From Gossypium raimondii (Eukaryota > Streptophyta > Magnoliopsida > Malvales > Malvaceae): 64,000 bases of DNA. The stretch is taken from the NCBI RefSeq assembly GCF_025698545.1, contig NC_068571.1:32893733-32957732 (forward strand), read 5' to 3'. Numbering within the stretch: position 1 is the first letter of the stretch; each line of letters begins with the position of its first letter. A program made the translations under genes and the position numbers. Shown piece by piece: positions 39,506 to 50,480 of the stretch. The notes beneath the pieces were generated by a model, which worked only from the letters and a program-made list of their open reading frames with translations, did not search any database and had not been told where the DNA came from.

Positions 39506-40313
39506 TGTTAGCTCGAAAGATCAACTCGAAATCACCAAGATGGGGGGTGAATTGGCCTTTAAGAAAATTTGTGGAAGCAACGAAAGAATGTGCAACAATG
39601 AACACAACAATTTATAGTGGTTCGACCCCAATTGCTTACTCTTCTACCTTAGCTTTCCACAATTAAGGATTTTCCCAAATTCACTAATTTGACAACCTTT
39701 GAGGACAATATTTAACCTTACAATCTCCCTTAAGATTTCTACCCAAAATCTTAATATTGTAACTCCCTTATGGTTTTTACTCAAACCTTAAAACTCAACC
39801 ATCTCAAAGAGAATAACAAACAACAAACTAAGAAGTAATCCTTACAAGATTGATGTGTTTGCCAATTAAGTACAAATACAAAGAATAACACTTGAGCTAA
39901 ATGAATACAATGAAAGCTCATAAGTGTTTAGAAGAAAGATATGAAAGAATTAAGCATTAAAGTTGTTTTGATTGATCTTTAAGCTTGATGATCTCTTTAC
40001 TTATTGTAGGACCTTTGAAACATGGTATTTATACCCTTTAATAAATTTCAACCGTTGGGGTTGTTGTAAAGGTTAATAGAGCCGTTGGGGATGAAAATAC
40101 CAGATAATTAAATTCACTTGCAACAAAAGGTATTAATACTATATCATTTAATGGCTAATTCAATGACCGTTGAAATTAGTTCACAATGATACCAAAGACA
40201 AATTATCGATACCTAGTAAAAGGTATCGATACTTTTTGTAAAGTATCGATACTTTTTGTGTAAATTGAAAACAGAATGTCAATTTGGTATCGATTTTAGA
40301 ATATGTATCAATA
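39506..40313 (-). repeat. LTR 1 of the gag-only element, first part
   Basis: It aligns with 49441-50280 along its length, from TTAGCTCGAAAGATCAACTC onward. It stops at the viral insertion. The remaining part is at 47121-47350. Confidence 0.88.
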
Positions 40314-40348
40314 CTAGAGGAGGATTAATGAAATCCCATTATTTAATA

Positions 40349-41010
40349 AAGATAAAATAGAGAGGATTAAAAGAAATACCCTCAAGTTAGATATCTACAT
40401 TTAGGAATAATAATGATAGCTATTAGAGCTTTATTTAGAAAAGGTCATGATATACCTATAATAGCGATTCATTAGATAAAAGATTTGAAAATCCGATAAA
40501 AGCACTTATTGGAGGAATTCAATCAAACCTACATCTTGGTGTAATAGGATTTAAAGTTAAAACCAAATTACTTTATATCCATTACTGGACCTCTAATAGA
40601 ATAGTTTTTATGTTTAAGAATTAGGACAAAAATTCGAAATTAATGATTTAGCAGAAGATCTAGCTTTAAGTTAGATTTCTATTAATGAATACACAAATAT
40701 TGCATAAGTAGAAATAAAAGAGATTAATAATAAAATTATTGAACTCTTTGAACCTAATAAATTTACTACCTGAATACAACCAAAATTATTACATATAAGA
40801 GATATATCAATACCAAAAGACGCATGATAGAAAATATAAGTAGTGCAAGTACTTTTAAACCTGTAAGTACTATAGAATACATGTCGTCTCGTAATAAATT
40901 ATATTTTAAAAATACTGCTATAATAAATGCAAATGAGAATTTAATTTTACCCTCAAATACTCCAATAGAGGGAGAAGAGGATAATATAAGTCAAGTTCTA
41001 CACCACTAGG
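40349..41010 (+). pseudogene. Viral movement-protein fragment (pseudogene)
   Basis: The frame around 40349-40620 resembles the core of caulimovirid 30K movement proteins, and later frames (about 40824-41009) probably cover its C-terminal part. Stops interrupt it at several points. The 5' part of the gene is missing because the insertion starts inside it. Confidence 0.55.
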
Positions 41011-41189
41011 TATGAAAACAGTTCATATACCTATTTTTCCTCTTGAACCAAGTAGAAATTCTAGAAACACTAGAATGGAAGAAATACAAGTTTCAACAAT
41101 CATTCAACAAATGAAAATTGGAACAAAAGATGTAATTACATTTTAAATTTCCAATCCAAGAAATATTATACATATATTGAAATTACATT

Positions 41190-41520
41190 GCAATTTAGAG
41201 AATATAAAACATATTCCTTGCATGCTTTTTTAGATACAGGAGCTACAACTAGTAGTTGCGAAAGAATATCATTCTCAGAGAAAATGCGAACCTATGAAAC
41301 ATCCTATAAAAGCAATAGGAATAGATGGTAATGAGACCATAATTCAATATAAAGCTATAAATATACCAATATACATAAATAATGTAATATTTGTAATACC
41401 TAAGATTTTAAGTTTTCCGCAATGCATGGAGATATATTATTAGGAAATAATTTTATATATCAGCATTTATCATTTTCTATTGACAAAAATTTAATTACGT
41501 TATCGTAAAAAATCTTCTAT
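41190..41520 (+). pseudogene. Viral aspartic protease remnant
   Basis: A DTGAT active-site signature is preceded by a hydrophobic stretch, as in retroviral-type proteases. It sits just upstream of reverse transcriptase, and frame changes follow. Confidence 0.6.
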
Positions 41521-41739
41521 AGAGATACCATTAGTAGAAAATCATAAATTTGTGTGTGATAAAAATTTTACACCACAAAGAAAAGAACAGATTAAACAAC
41601 TAGAAACAAATAATTGGTTGTTTAAAATTTTAGAAGATAATTTTAGTGAAAACCATTAAAATCATGCAAAATAGTCCTAGGTATTCGATATTAAATTGGA
41701 AAATCCCAATAAAATTATTAGAGTTAAACCAATGATCTA

Positions 41740-42451
41740 TACTAAACAACACATAGATGAATTTGATATACAAATTAATGAATTATTAGGAAAAGGATTA
41801 ATATAAAAAACTAATAGTCCACATTCTAGTCACGCTTTTATGATCGAAACCATCTTTGAAATAAAAAGAGGAAAAGCTAAAATGGTTATTAATTATAAAA
41901 GATTAAATCAAAATATTATTTTTCATGGTTATTTTATTCCAAGAAAGGATGTTTTAATTAATCAAGCTAAACAAGCAAAATATTTTAGTAAATTTGATTG
42001 TAAGAGTCAGGATTTTGGCAAATCATGCTAACCGAAGAATCTAAACCTTTAACAGCTTTTAGTGCTCTTAATGGACATTATCAATGGAGAGTAATGTCAT
42101 TTGGATTATGTAATGCACCTCAAATCTTCCAAAGATGGATGGATTCTATATTAATTAAATATAAAAAATTTTGTGTAGTTTATATAAATGATATTTTGAT
42201 ATTTTCGGATACACTAGAAAAACATAGAAAACATTTAAATATTATTTCTCAAGAATTCATAAAACATGGAATCATATTAAGCCTAAGAAAATAGAGCTAG
42301 AAAAAACAGAAATAGAATTTTTAGGATTAAAATTATCTGTAGATTGTCTTAAATTACAAGATCATATTATTGTAAAAATAAAAGAATTTCCTAAAAATAT
42401 TGAAGATAAAAAGCAACTTCAACAATTTTTAGGAATTATTAATTTTGGAAG
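41740..42451 (+). pseudogene. Viral reverse transcriptase remnant
   Basis: Reverse-transcriptase blocks are readable in two overlapping frames (41840-42031 and 42025-42294), then in a third. The catalytic YxDD box near 42181-42192 has Asn in place of the first Asp. Together with the frameshifts this means no active enzyme. The LTR insertion at 42452 cuts it off. Confidence 0.82.
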
Positions 42452-44658
42452 TGTAACACCCCCAACCCGTATTCCTCGCCGGAACTGAGTTACGGAGCAT
42501 TACCAGAGATTACAGATTAAATAGATAGAAATCTCAAACATTTTATATCATCAAACAAGTCATCAAAGAATCATTTTAATCCAAATTATAAACTCTCCAA
42601 AATAGATCTTATAACTTCATTTACAATCAAACCACAAAATAACTAATATTTAGACACTCTAGGTACATACCAACACAAAGAAATAAACATCACCATATTT
42701 GAGTTCGGGATTGTTGTTGGATGCTGAATCAACAATCAAACTTAAGTACTTAACCTACGCACAGAAAACAAAACCGTACGCTGAGTAAAAACTCAATGAT
42801 ATTTCTATAATCCGAATTTTTTAAAAAATATAAAATAATAAAATATGTATAATAAAATGTTAAGCACAATTGAACATTTACAATAACACAATACTCAATT
42901 GTCATCACTTGCTATATATAATACCTTTCCATAGTTTATTAACGTATCATTTAAACAATGGCACTATCCATTCCACATTCAATTTATGAATATTTAACTC
43001 GTGTATTCCATGTATTTACAACATATTTCACATTCTATTTTCAGTTTATTATCTCATATTCTTATTCTTAGCCTAAAGTAGATTTTACAGAACACACCGG
43101 ATATACGGAACAAATACAGAGGTGCATTATTATGCACTAATGAACAGATAGCACTAAAGTGCTAAATAGAGAGCACTGACGTGCTAGTACTTAGAGAGCA
43201 CTGACGTGCTAATAATCAGAGAGCATTGATGTGCTAATAATCAGAGAGCGCACTAAAGTTCCTTAATGGCATGCCATTAATATTCCAGTAGTTCTAAATT
43301 CCGTCTACTTGGGCATTAAAACTGAATTTTATACATATAAAAAATAATCCAATTATCATATTTGCACAATTTCACATTTACACATATATATTCATAATAT
43401 ATATTCCAATTAATTCAACCAATATAATTTCATCACATATCAAAACAATCCATTTCAATTGTAAAACATAATAATTCTCACCTCAATCACTTACCATAAC
43501 ATTTAATTAAAAATACAACAATTAATAATTAGATTCGGATAATAGAAATACAAACCAAGAATTCCGAGCTATTCCTCGTCAACTATATTTTTCCCCTATT
43601 TAGTCGAGAATTCCAGTACAACGCTAGCTACGGAATTAAAACAATTAAAAATCATCAATACGACAGCATTCAATCTCACATTAAATATTTCAATTTTTAC
43701 TCAATATTTTTCTAAATTCCAATTTAGTCCCTAAACCGAGACTAACTTTTATTCTTAAAACTAATTTCATATTTTCATTTCATTCCCACTTTAAACTAAT
43801 TTAACTCTCTAATTTCACCATAAATCCCTAATTTTAAAATTCTCTCAATTTAGTCCATACTATTCAAAACTTATGTTTTATTTTACAAATCAACCCTTTT
43901 ACTAACTCCTAACTTAAAATTCAATCAATTTAACCCCTAATTCATCAAGTAATTCAACATGAACAACATCTAAAATTTATTAACTTTCAAAATTTCAACT
44001 TAAATCAAGTAGTATTTTGTTCTAGTATTTCAAAATATCAAAATTATAAGAAAATAGACTAAATTAGCTTACCAATCAGACCTTGAACCTTGAAATCCCA
44101 AATTTTTTTTCTTTCCTTCCCTTTTTCTTTTTCTTTCCTTTCTCCCCTGTTTTCGTTTTGCTATTCTGTTTCTGTTCTCTTTTCTATCTTTTATTTCTTT
44201 TATTTATTTAATAATAATATAATATATATAAATATCTTTTACTTAATTAGTAAGTATGTACATATATTAATTACAAATGTATACATATATTTATTACACA
44301 TGTATTTATAATTACCACATACTTGTCACTTTTTATGGTTTAATTATTAGTTTAGTCCTTTTACCTTTTCTATTTTATAATTAACTTTCACACTTAATTT
44401 AATTTAGTCCTAATACTCAATTAACTTTAATTTAGCTAAATTCACTTAACTAAAATCCAACTGGTTATATAACTAATTCTATAAATATTTTTAATAATTA
44501 TTTTACGAGTCTGTTTTACTAAGACGGAGACCCGATAATTCACTAATTCAAAAATATTTCTAAAACCACACTTAACTTATAATTATTAATTAATAAATTT
44601 TTCTAACTTTTAGTGATCTCAAGTCACTATTCGACACTATTGAAAATTGAACTACATA
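42452..44658. mobile_element. TGTAACA-family LTR inserted in the viral sequence
   Basis: It starts TGTAACACCCCCAACCCG. Internal phrases match the copy at 12679-15796 (for example AAAACCGTACGCTGAGTAAA and the pyrimidine-rich tail). Flanking 5-bp copies GGAAG occur at 42447-42451 and 44659-44663, supporting a target duplication. The right end is degenerate (ACTACATA instead of CTGTTACA). Confidence 0.78.
43125..43262. repeat. AGCAC...GTGCT hairpin array
   Basis: Five units of about 27 bases carry AGCACTAAAGTGCT, AGCACTGACGTGCT (twice) or a near copy. AGCAC pairs with GTGCT in each of the good units. Confidence 0.85.
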
Positions 44659-45302
44659 GGAAGAAACTTCTTTCCTAACTTATCCGAAAAAATGGGTAAG
44701 TTATATGAAAAATTAAAAAGAATAAACCTTTTATCTGGTCTAAAAAGATTCAGAAATTTTACAAAATTAAAATCTGAAATAAATAATAGTCTAAAAGTTT
44801 ATTTACCTAAACAATGTGATAAATTAATTTTAGAAATAGATGCCTCACAAAATTATTGGGGATGTATTTTAAAAGCTAAAACAAAAATAATGAAGAACTA
44901 ATATATGGATATAGTTCAGGAAAATTTAAACCAAATGAGATTAATTATGTTATACATGAAAAGAACTATTAGCAATAAAAAGGGAATAAAAATTTTCTAA
45001 TATATTTAGCACCTAAAAATTTATAATAAAAGCGATAATCGGAAGTTAAACAATTCCTTACTAACAAAAGTTTGGAAACTGTACCTAGAAGAATTAGATG
45101 GTACAATGAATTATGTATTTTTAACTTTGAAGTTTTATATGTAAAAGGAACTGATAATATTATTGCTTATATCTTAGCAGGCCTTACGGATAGAGATAAA
45201 AAACCTCTAGAAAATGTTGGTGAATGGACAACTGTCCATAAAAGACCCAACAAAGGTAAAATAACAAATTCTAATCAAGGGTCTGTGAATATACCTGTTT
45301 AA
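44659..45302 (+). pseudogene. Viral RNase H remnant
   Basis: RNase H wording around 44828-44862 (EIDASQNYWG) and frames at 44647-44901 and 45072-45302 continue the polymerase after the LTR. A frameshift near 44890 and stops near 45020-45060 break it. Confidence 0.75.
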
Positions 45303-46480
45303 GCACCATTTTATCCTAACCATGGATATTATGTGTCATATCCAATGGTAAGACAAGCAGTTGGAAGTAATTTATTATCAAATACTGTAAGTCAATTACC
45401 TTGGTCCCAAGATCCAAATTCAGCATTCCAAGCCAGTTATGCTAAAATGATAAAGGGAGTAGAGAATTTGTTGAAACAACAACAAATTCAAGAAATAAAA
45501 AAAAATTTACAATCTAGGTTTATCATTAGAATTATATAATTTTATTAATGAAATATGGAAAACTCATATTTCTAAAAAAGAGCCAATTTCGAAGAGCTCT
45601 TACAAAATTTTCATAATTTTAGTTGAAAAACAACTAAAGAAAATGAAGTTGATAATTTATTATTAAAATCTATTTTATATAGAGATTGGGATGAGTTTAA
45701 ATTAGAATATATAGATATTAAGGAGATAAACAATCTTCTTGCTATATTTCAATATTTTATTAATAAAGGAAAAATAGTTCTATTATGAATAAAATGTTTA
45801 GATTATTTTATATAATAAAGCTAGACAAATATTACTAGTAGAATTTTTACAAAAATAAATGGAGCTATTTCCAAACATCAAGTTCAATTTCAAAAGCTTT
45901 TTAGAATATTTTCTACGAGCTTATATTTTTACTAATGATATAGATGAAAAATTTCCTACTATTAAATTTAGATTGGATCATGAACTATTTGATATAGCCA
46001 GTATTGAATGGGGTTTTACTAAAGAAATAGTAGTCCAAATTTTTCTTTTCATCTTTTAAAAGATTTTCCTGCGTCTATTAAGTCTATATTATTAAATATA
46101 ATTAATAATGATGTTTTTTATTATTATTTTCATATTGAAATAAGCAGTCTTATTGGTATAGCTTAAAAAGAAAAATTTTATCATCCATATCAAATATGGA
46201 TTATTCAAAGAATAATTGGAAGCCCCCCGATTATCAGCAGTCAAAGAAGACAAAGAACACTTGACAAAAAACATTCACAAGTGTTACAAAGATCTCAGTT
46301 ATTACCAAACCCAAACAAGGATAGACTTGATGACAAAAGCCCAATATTTACTTCATCAAGAAATTTATAAACTCTGGACTGATGGAAGAAGAATATTGGT
46401 ATACAACATTGGAAACATCCAGAATGATAGAGAAGAAGAATCTTTGTGACTATTAAAAAAGATAGGCAAAATGGAGATTG
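45303..46480 (+). pseudogene. Viral downstream open region, unknown function
   Basis: Several short frames (45333-45539, 45859-46059, 46216-46449) look like pieces of one decayed gene. The first ends in a Gln/Lys-rich coiled-coil-like stretch. I do not recognise a domain. Its position after RNase H matches the second ORF of some caulimovirids. Confidence 0.45.
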
Positions 46481-46871
46481 GAGATTTTCCATCTCATATT
46501 ATAGAAGAAATCAAAAGCAAGTGGGAGACTTGGAATCCATCACCAAGACTTTCATTAAATTAATTACATCTAGATGACATAGAAGAAATGAATCTAGATA
46601 ATATCCAAGAAGGATAAAGCCAAATCAGGCAGCCACATGAGAAGAAAAATCAAGAAGCAACTTGAAAAAGAGGGCATCCAGATGTAAACAAAAGAGGTTG
46701 CAACGTGGAAGCAACCATCAAATCAATGATGGGACAAAACAATGAGGTGGAAGCAACCATCAAATCAATTACTTGACAATGCAACGTGGAAGAAACCATG
46801 TTCATGACAAGATAGGATCCTTATCAAAACACTATGCGGGATTCAAAGAAGATTAAATAGAGTTTTAGATT

Positions 46872-46885
46872 TAGATTATAAATAG
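46872..46885 (+). promoter_or_regulatory. Viral-type TATA box
   Basis: TTATAAATAGGGAAGG lies in the non-coding tail of the viral insertion. That is the spacing and wording expected of a caulimovirid genomic promoter. Whether it works here is unknown. Confidence 0.5.
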
Positions 46886-47024
46886 GGAAGGAAGAAGCCC
46901 AAAAAAGGCATCGAAAAAAAATAGCTTATAATATTTTCTCAGTTTAGATATATTTCTCTCCTTGTATAAATTTTCCTTTGTATTATCTTTATCAATAGAC
47001 TTCCGCAATTCCCTTCATAAGTTT

Positions 47025-47107
47025 GTAATAGTTATCATTATTATTCCTAAATGTATATATATAACTTGAGGGTATTTCTTTTAATCCTCTTTATTTTATC
47101 TTTATCA
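47025..47107 (-). repeat. Inverted copy of the viral movement-protein start
   Basis: About 80 bases are the reverse complement of 40345-40425, at the other end of the viral insertion, with about five differences. A short direct repeat (TTTATCAATAGACTTC at about 46989 and 47101) lies on both sides of this inverted copy. Confidence 0.9.
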
Positions 47108-47120
47108 ATAGACTTCGCAA

Positions 47121-47350
47121 ATCGATTTTAGAATAGGTATTAATATTTTGAAATTTATCAATACTTATTGGCACGGAGCAATCTTGACTTGTTTTAAAAC
47201 AGTTTTAACTTGATTGAAAATGTTTAACTCAATTGAAACCATTTTAACTTGATTTTATCATTTTGTCAATTTTGTTCAACTTTAACTTTTATTTAAAAAC
47301 ATTTTAATTTGTTATACCAAACATATTATCAAATAAAGCTTAGTTTAACA
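47121..47350 (-). repeat. LTR 1 of the gag-only element, second part
   Basis: It aligns with about 50250-50480 and ends AGTTTAACA, as LTR 2 does. Its first 25 bases repeat 40289-40313. Confidence 0.85.
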
Positions 47351-47999
47351 ATCTCCTCTTTTGATATAACAAAACATTTGGTAAATTTGTTTTTGAATAA
47401 ATTGTTCCCCTTAATAAAATTCATTTTCAATTTAAGGCTTAAAAATTGACATAATATCAAATTTGACATTCATTTTACTTTGAAAACATGGTCACTAAAT
47501 TTGGCATATAATCAATTAATCATAATCAATCAACCATAAAATTTACCTTTATCTTCTTTCCTTTTTGTTATATAAAAAATAATCAAATAAAGCTTAAGAG
47601 GAAAAGAAAGTGGTTAGTCCAAAGATAGATATTAAAAATAGAGAACAAGTGAACTACCATAGCAAAAAATATTAAGGTGCAATCACATAAAATTTGCATT
47701 TGTGTTGTTCACTTTGAAGCAATGCACATTTCCCTACAAACATAGAACTAATTTTTTGTTTTTGGTACCCAATTTCTTTTGGGTCCATAAGCATTAGTTT
47801 CCAAGATTCTAGTCCCCTTAGCTATCCATTTAGAAAGGATATCCTTAACTTTAGTAGTAATGAGTCCTTTAGGGATTCATATACTCTTAACAATTTTTCT
47901 TTTGTAAAAACTTGAGAGATCTATATGTTTATAGAAATTAAAGTTATTTTTAACAAAGTTTTATTTTGAATTTTCTCCTTTTCAAAAACTTTGTTAGAG

Positions 48000-49349
48000 T
48001 GAGGATTTTATTCTTAAACAACTCAAGTTGCTTTTAATGATCATCATGAACTTTAGAAAGCAAATTATGCAAGTCTTGGTTCTTTTTCTCTAAATCATTT
48101 AAAATACCTTGCATATCATGAGTTTTACTTTCTAGTTCATGATTGACTTTGGAGAGTGAACTATTTTCATATTTTAATTTAGAAATAATTTTCTTATATT
48201 TTGAAACCATAGTTTCAAACTTCAAACCTAATTCATCATAGGCATCTTGCAACTCATCAAAAGAATAAAATTTGAAATAAATGAGTTAGAAACTACCTTA
48301 GAATCATTGATGGTCATAAGGCATAGGTTGGCTACTTCTTGATCTTCATCATCGGATGAATCCTCATCACTCTAAGCAACAACATAGGCCTTGTGTTTTT
48401 GTTTGCTAGACCCCTTCTTCTTCCATTGACGACAATCAAACTTGATGTTTCCCGGTTTCTTACACTCATAGCAAATAATGGGATATTTCCCCTTGGTAGA
48501 TTCAAGCTTTAATTCCTCCATCTTTTGGAATCTTCTTCCTTTATTATTCTTCATGCACCCTTTAAATTTCCTAGCAAACATCTCCATCTTTTTGTCTTCA
48601 TCCACCTCTTCACTTGATCCACTATCTTCATTTGTGGTGGATTTTAAAGCAATACCAACATTCTTCTTCATAGCTTTTTCTTCTTTAGCCCCTTTGTTGA
48701 GTCTCATCTCATGTGTAAACAAAGAACCGATGAGCTCATTCAATGTCAAAGTTTCTAAATTCTTTATTTCTTCAATTGCGATCACCTTGGCTTCCTATGA
48801 TGTAAGTAAGCTTCGAAGCATCTTCTTTACCATCTCTTCATTTGGATAAGTCTTCCCATAAGACTTCAATCTATTTATGACGATTGTAAACTGATCAGAC
48901 ATCTCTTTGATATCCTCTTCAAGCTTCATCTTGAAAGTGTCGTAGTCGAGTGTAAGGATTCCAAGTTTAGACTTCTTCACTTGGCTAGTAACTTCATGGG
49001 TGACTTCAAGCTTGTTTCAAATCTCCTTGGCATTTGAACAAGATAAAACTCTACTATACTCATCCAAACCAAGTGCATAAAATAAAATGTGCATTGCCTT
49101 GACATTGAGTTGAATGCTTCTCTTATCTTCCTCATTCCATTACTTCTTGCTTTTTGGAACTAAAAGCTCTCTTTGTTTGGATGGAATTGAAGGACCATCC
49201 ATAATAATGTCTCATATGGCAATATTATTTGCTTGGATGAACAACATCATCCTACCCTTCTAATGAGAGAAGTTAGCACCATTGAAATGAGGAGTTTTAG
49301 AGATAGATCGAGACTCACTAAAGAAAATTGACCTGGAAGTAGATGTCAT
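48000..49349 (-). pseudogene. Ty1/copia gag pseudogene with CCHC zinc knuckle
   Basis: Read from ATG at 49349, the protein matches copia Gag (UBN2 type): an N-terminal block with HFNGANFSH, a central helical part with LKSYGKTYPNEEMVKKMLRSL, a zinc knuckle near 48431-48472 (CYECKKPGNIKFDC), then a coiled coil at 48034-48252. The knuckle has Asn where the zinc-binding His is expected. In-frame stops lie at 49260-49262, 49140-49142, 49017-49019, 48795-48797 and 48372-48374. Gag would form the particle that packages element RNA; this copy cannot. Confidence 0.88.
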
Positions 49350-49440
49350 TATTGCAGAACGGGTTGATTATCGTTTGAGCTTCTCTGAGGATCTTCTCTT
49401 AGTTGTTAAACTGTCTTTAGATACTAATTATGATACCAAT

Positions 49441-50480
49441 TTTTAGCTCGAAAGATCAACTCGAATTCACCATCAGGGGGTGAATTAACCTTTAAAAAAA
49501 TTTGTAAAAGCAACAAAAGAATGTGCAACAATGAACACAACAATTTATAGTGGTTCGACCCCAATTCCCTACTCTATTATCTTAGCTTTCCACAACTAAG
49601 TATTTTTCTAAATTCACTAATTTGACAACCTTTGAGGATAAGGTTTAACCTTACAATCTCCCTTAAGATTTCTACCCAAAATCTTAAGATTGTAACTCCC
49701 TTAAGGTTTCTACTCAAACCTTAAGACTCAACCCACTCAAAGAGAATAACAAATAGCAAACTAAGAAGTAATCCTTACCAAATTGATGTGTTTGCCAATT
49801 AAGTACAAATACAAAGAATAACACTTGAGCTGAATGAATACAATAAAAGCTCACAAGTGTTTGCAAGAAGGATATGAAAGAATTAAACATTACGGTTGTT
49901 TTGATTGATCTTTAAGCTTGATAATTTCTCTACTTACTGTGGGACATTTGGAATACGGTATTTATACCCTCTAATACATTTCCAACTATTGGGGTTGTTG
50001 TGAAGGTTAACAGAGTCGTTGGGGATGAAAATATCAGATCATTAAATTCACCTGCTACAAAATGTATCGATATATTTTCTACGAGTATTGATACTATTAG
50101 CATTTAATGTTTGATTCAGTGATCGTTGAAAATTTTTTACAATGATACCGAAGACAAATTATCGATACCTAGTAAAAGGTATCGATACTTTTTGTAAAGG
50201 TGTCGATACTTTTTGTGTAAATTGAAAATAAAATGTCAATTTGGTATTGATTTTAGAATGGGTATCGATATTTTGAAAACAATAGATACTTAGCCAAAGA
50301 CCAAGAGCAATACTGACTTGTTTAAAAAAAATTTTAACTTGATTGAAAATGTCTAACTCAATTGAAACCATTTTAACTTGATTTTATCATTTTGCCAATT
50401 TTGTTCAACTTTAACTTTTATTCAAAAACATTTTAATTTGTTATATCAAAACATATTAACAAATAAAGCTTAGTTTAACA
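49441..50480 (-). repeat. LTR 2 of the gag-only element
   Basis: An uninterrupted copy of LTR 1, about 1040 bases. On the plus strand it starts TTTTAGCTCG (the other copy has TGTTAGCTCG) and ends TTTAACA. On the minus strand it is the 5' LTR. Many scattered differences from LTR 1 suggest an old insertion. Confidence 0.88.

Larger units (their letters stand above)
40314..47120 (+). mobile_element. Decayed endogenous caulimovirid (plant pararetrovirus) insertion
   Basis: This block interrupts LTR 1. In order it carries: a movement-protein (30K-type) fragment from about 40349; an aspartic protease active site near 41224-41247 (DTGAT); reverse transcriptase from about 41740 to 42450; RNase H from about 44660; a further open region 45300-46480 with a predicted coiled coil and no recognised domain; and a non-coding tail with a TATA-like TATAAATAGG near 46878. 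The RNase H wording and the promoter in the tail point to Caulimoviridae rather than Ty3/gypsy. Stops and frameshifts are many, and the reverse-transcriptase YxDD box reads Tyr-Ile-Asn-Asp, so it is dead. An LTR at 42452-44658 splits it. Two florendovirus-like features are the two-part layout and an unknown downstream ORF, but the genus is uncertain. Confidence 0.8.
39506..50480 (-). mobile_element. Gag-only Ty1/copia-like retrotransposon, carrying later insertions
   Basis: Two LTRs (39506-40313 plus 47121-47350, and 49441-50480) have TGTTA...TAACA ends and flank a 2.1-kb interior. A perfect 5-bp target duplication CCCAC occurs at 39501-39505 and 50481-50485. On the minus strand, the interior begins next to TTGGTATCAT (about 49427-49437), which matches the first bases of an initiator tRNA-Met primer-binding site. 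It ends in a purine-rich AAAAGAGGAGAT next to the other LTR. Only gag is present; there is no protease, integrase or reverse transcriptase. The element was therefore non-autonomous when it inserted. Confidence 0.85.

Noticed and set aside
40314-47120. Ty3/gypsy retrotransposon as the source of the polymerase
   Set aside because: No LTRs of its own and no integrase follow the RNase H; a movement-protein fragment and a promoter-bearing non-coding tail fit a caulimovirid better.
48478-48849. 123-codon plus-strand open frame
   Set aside because: It is the antisense of the copia gag coding sequence.
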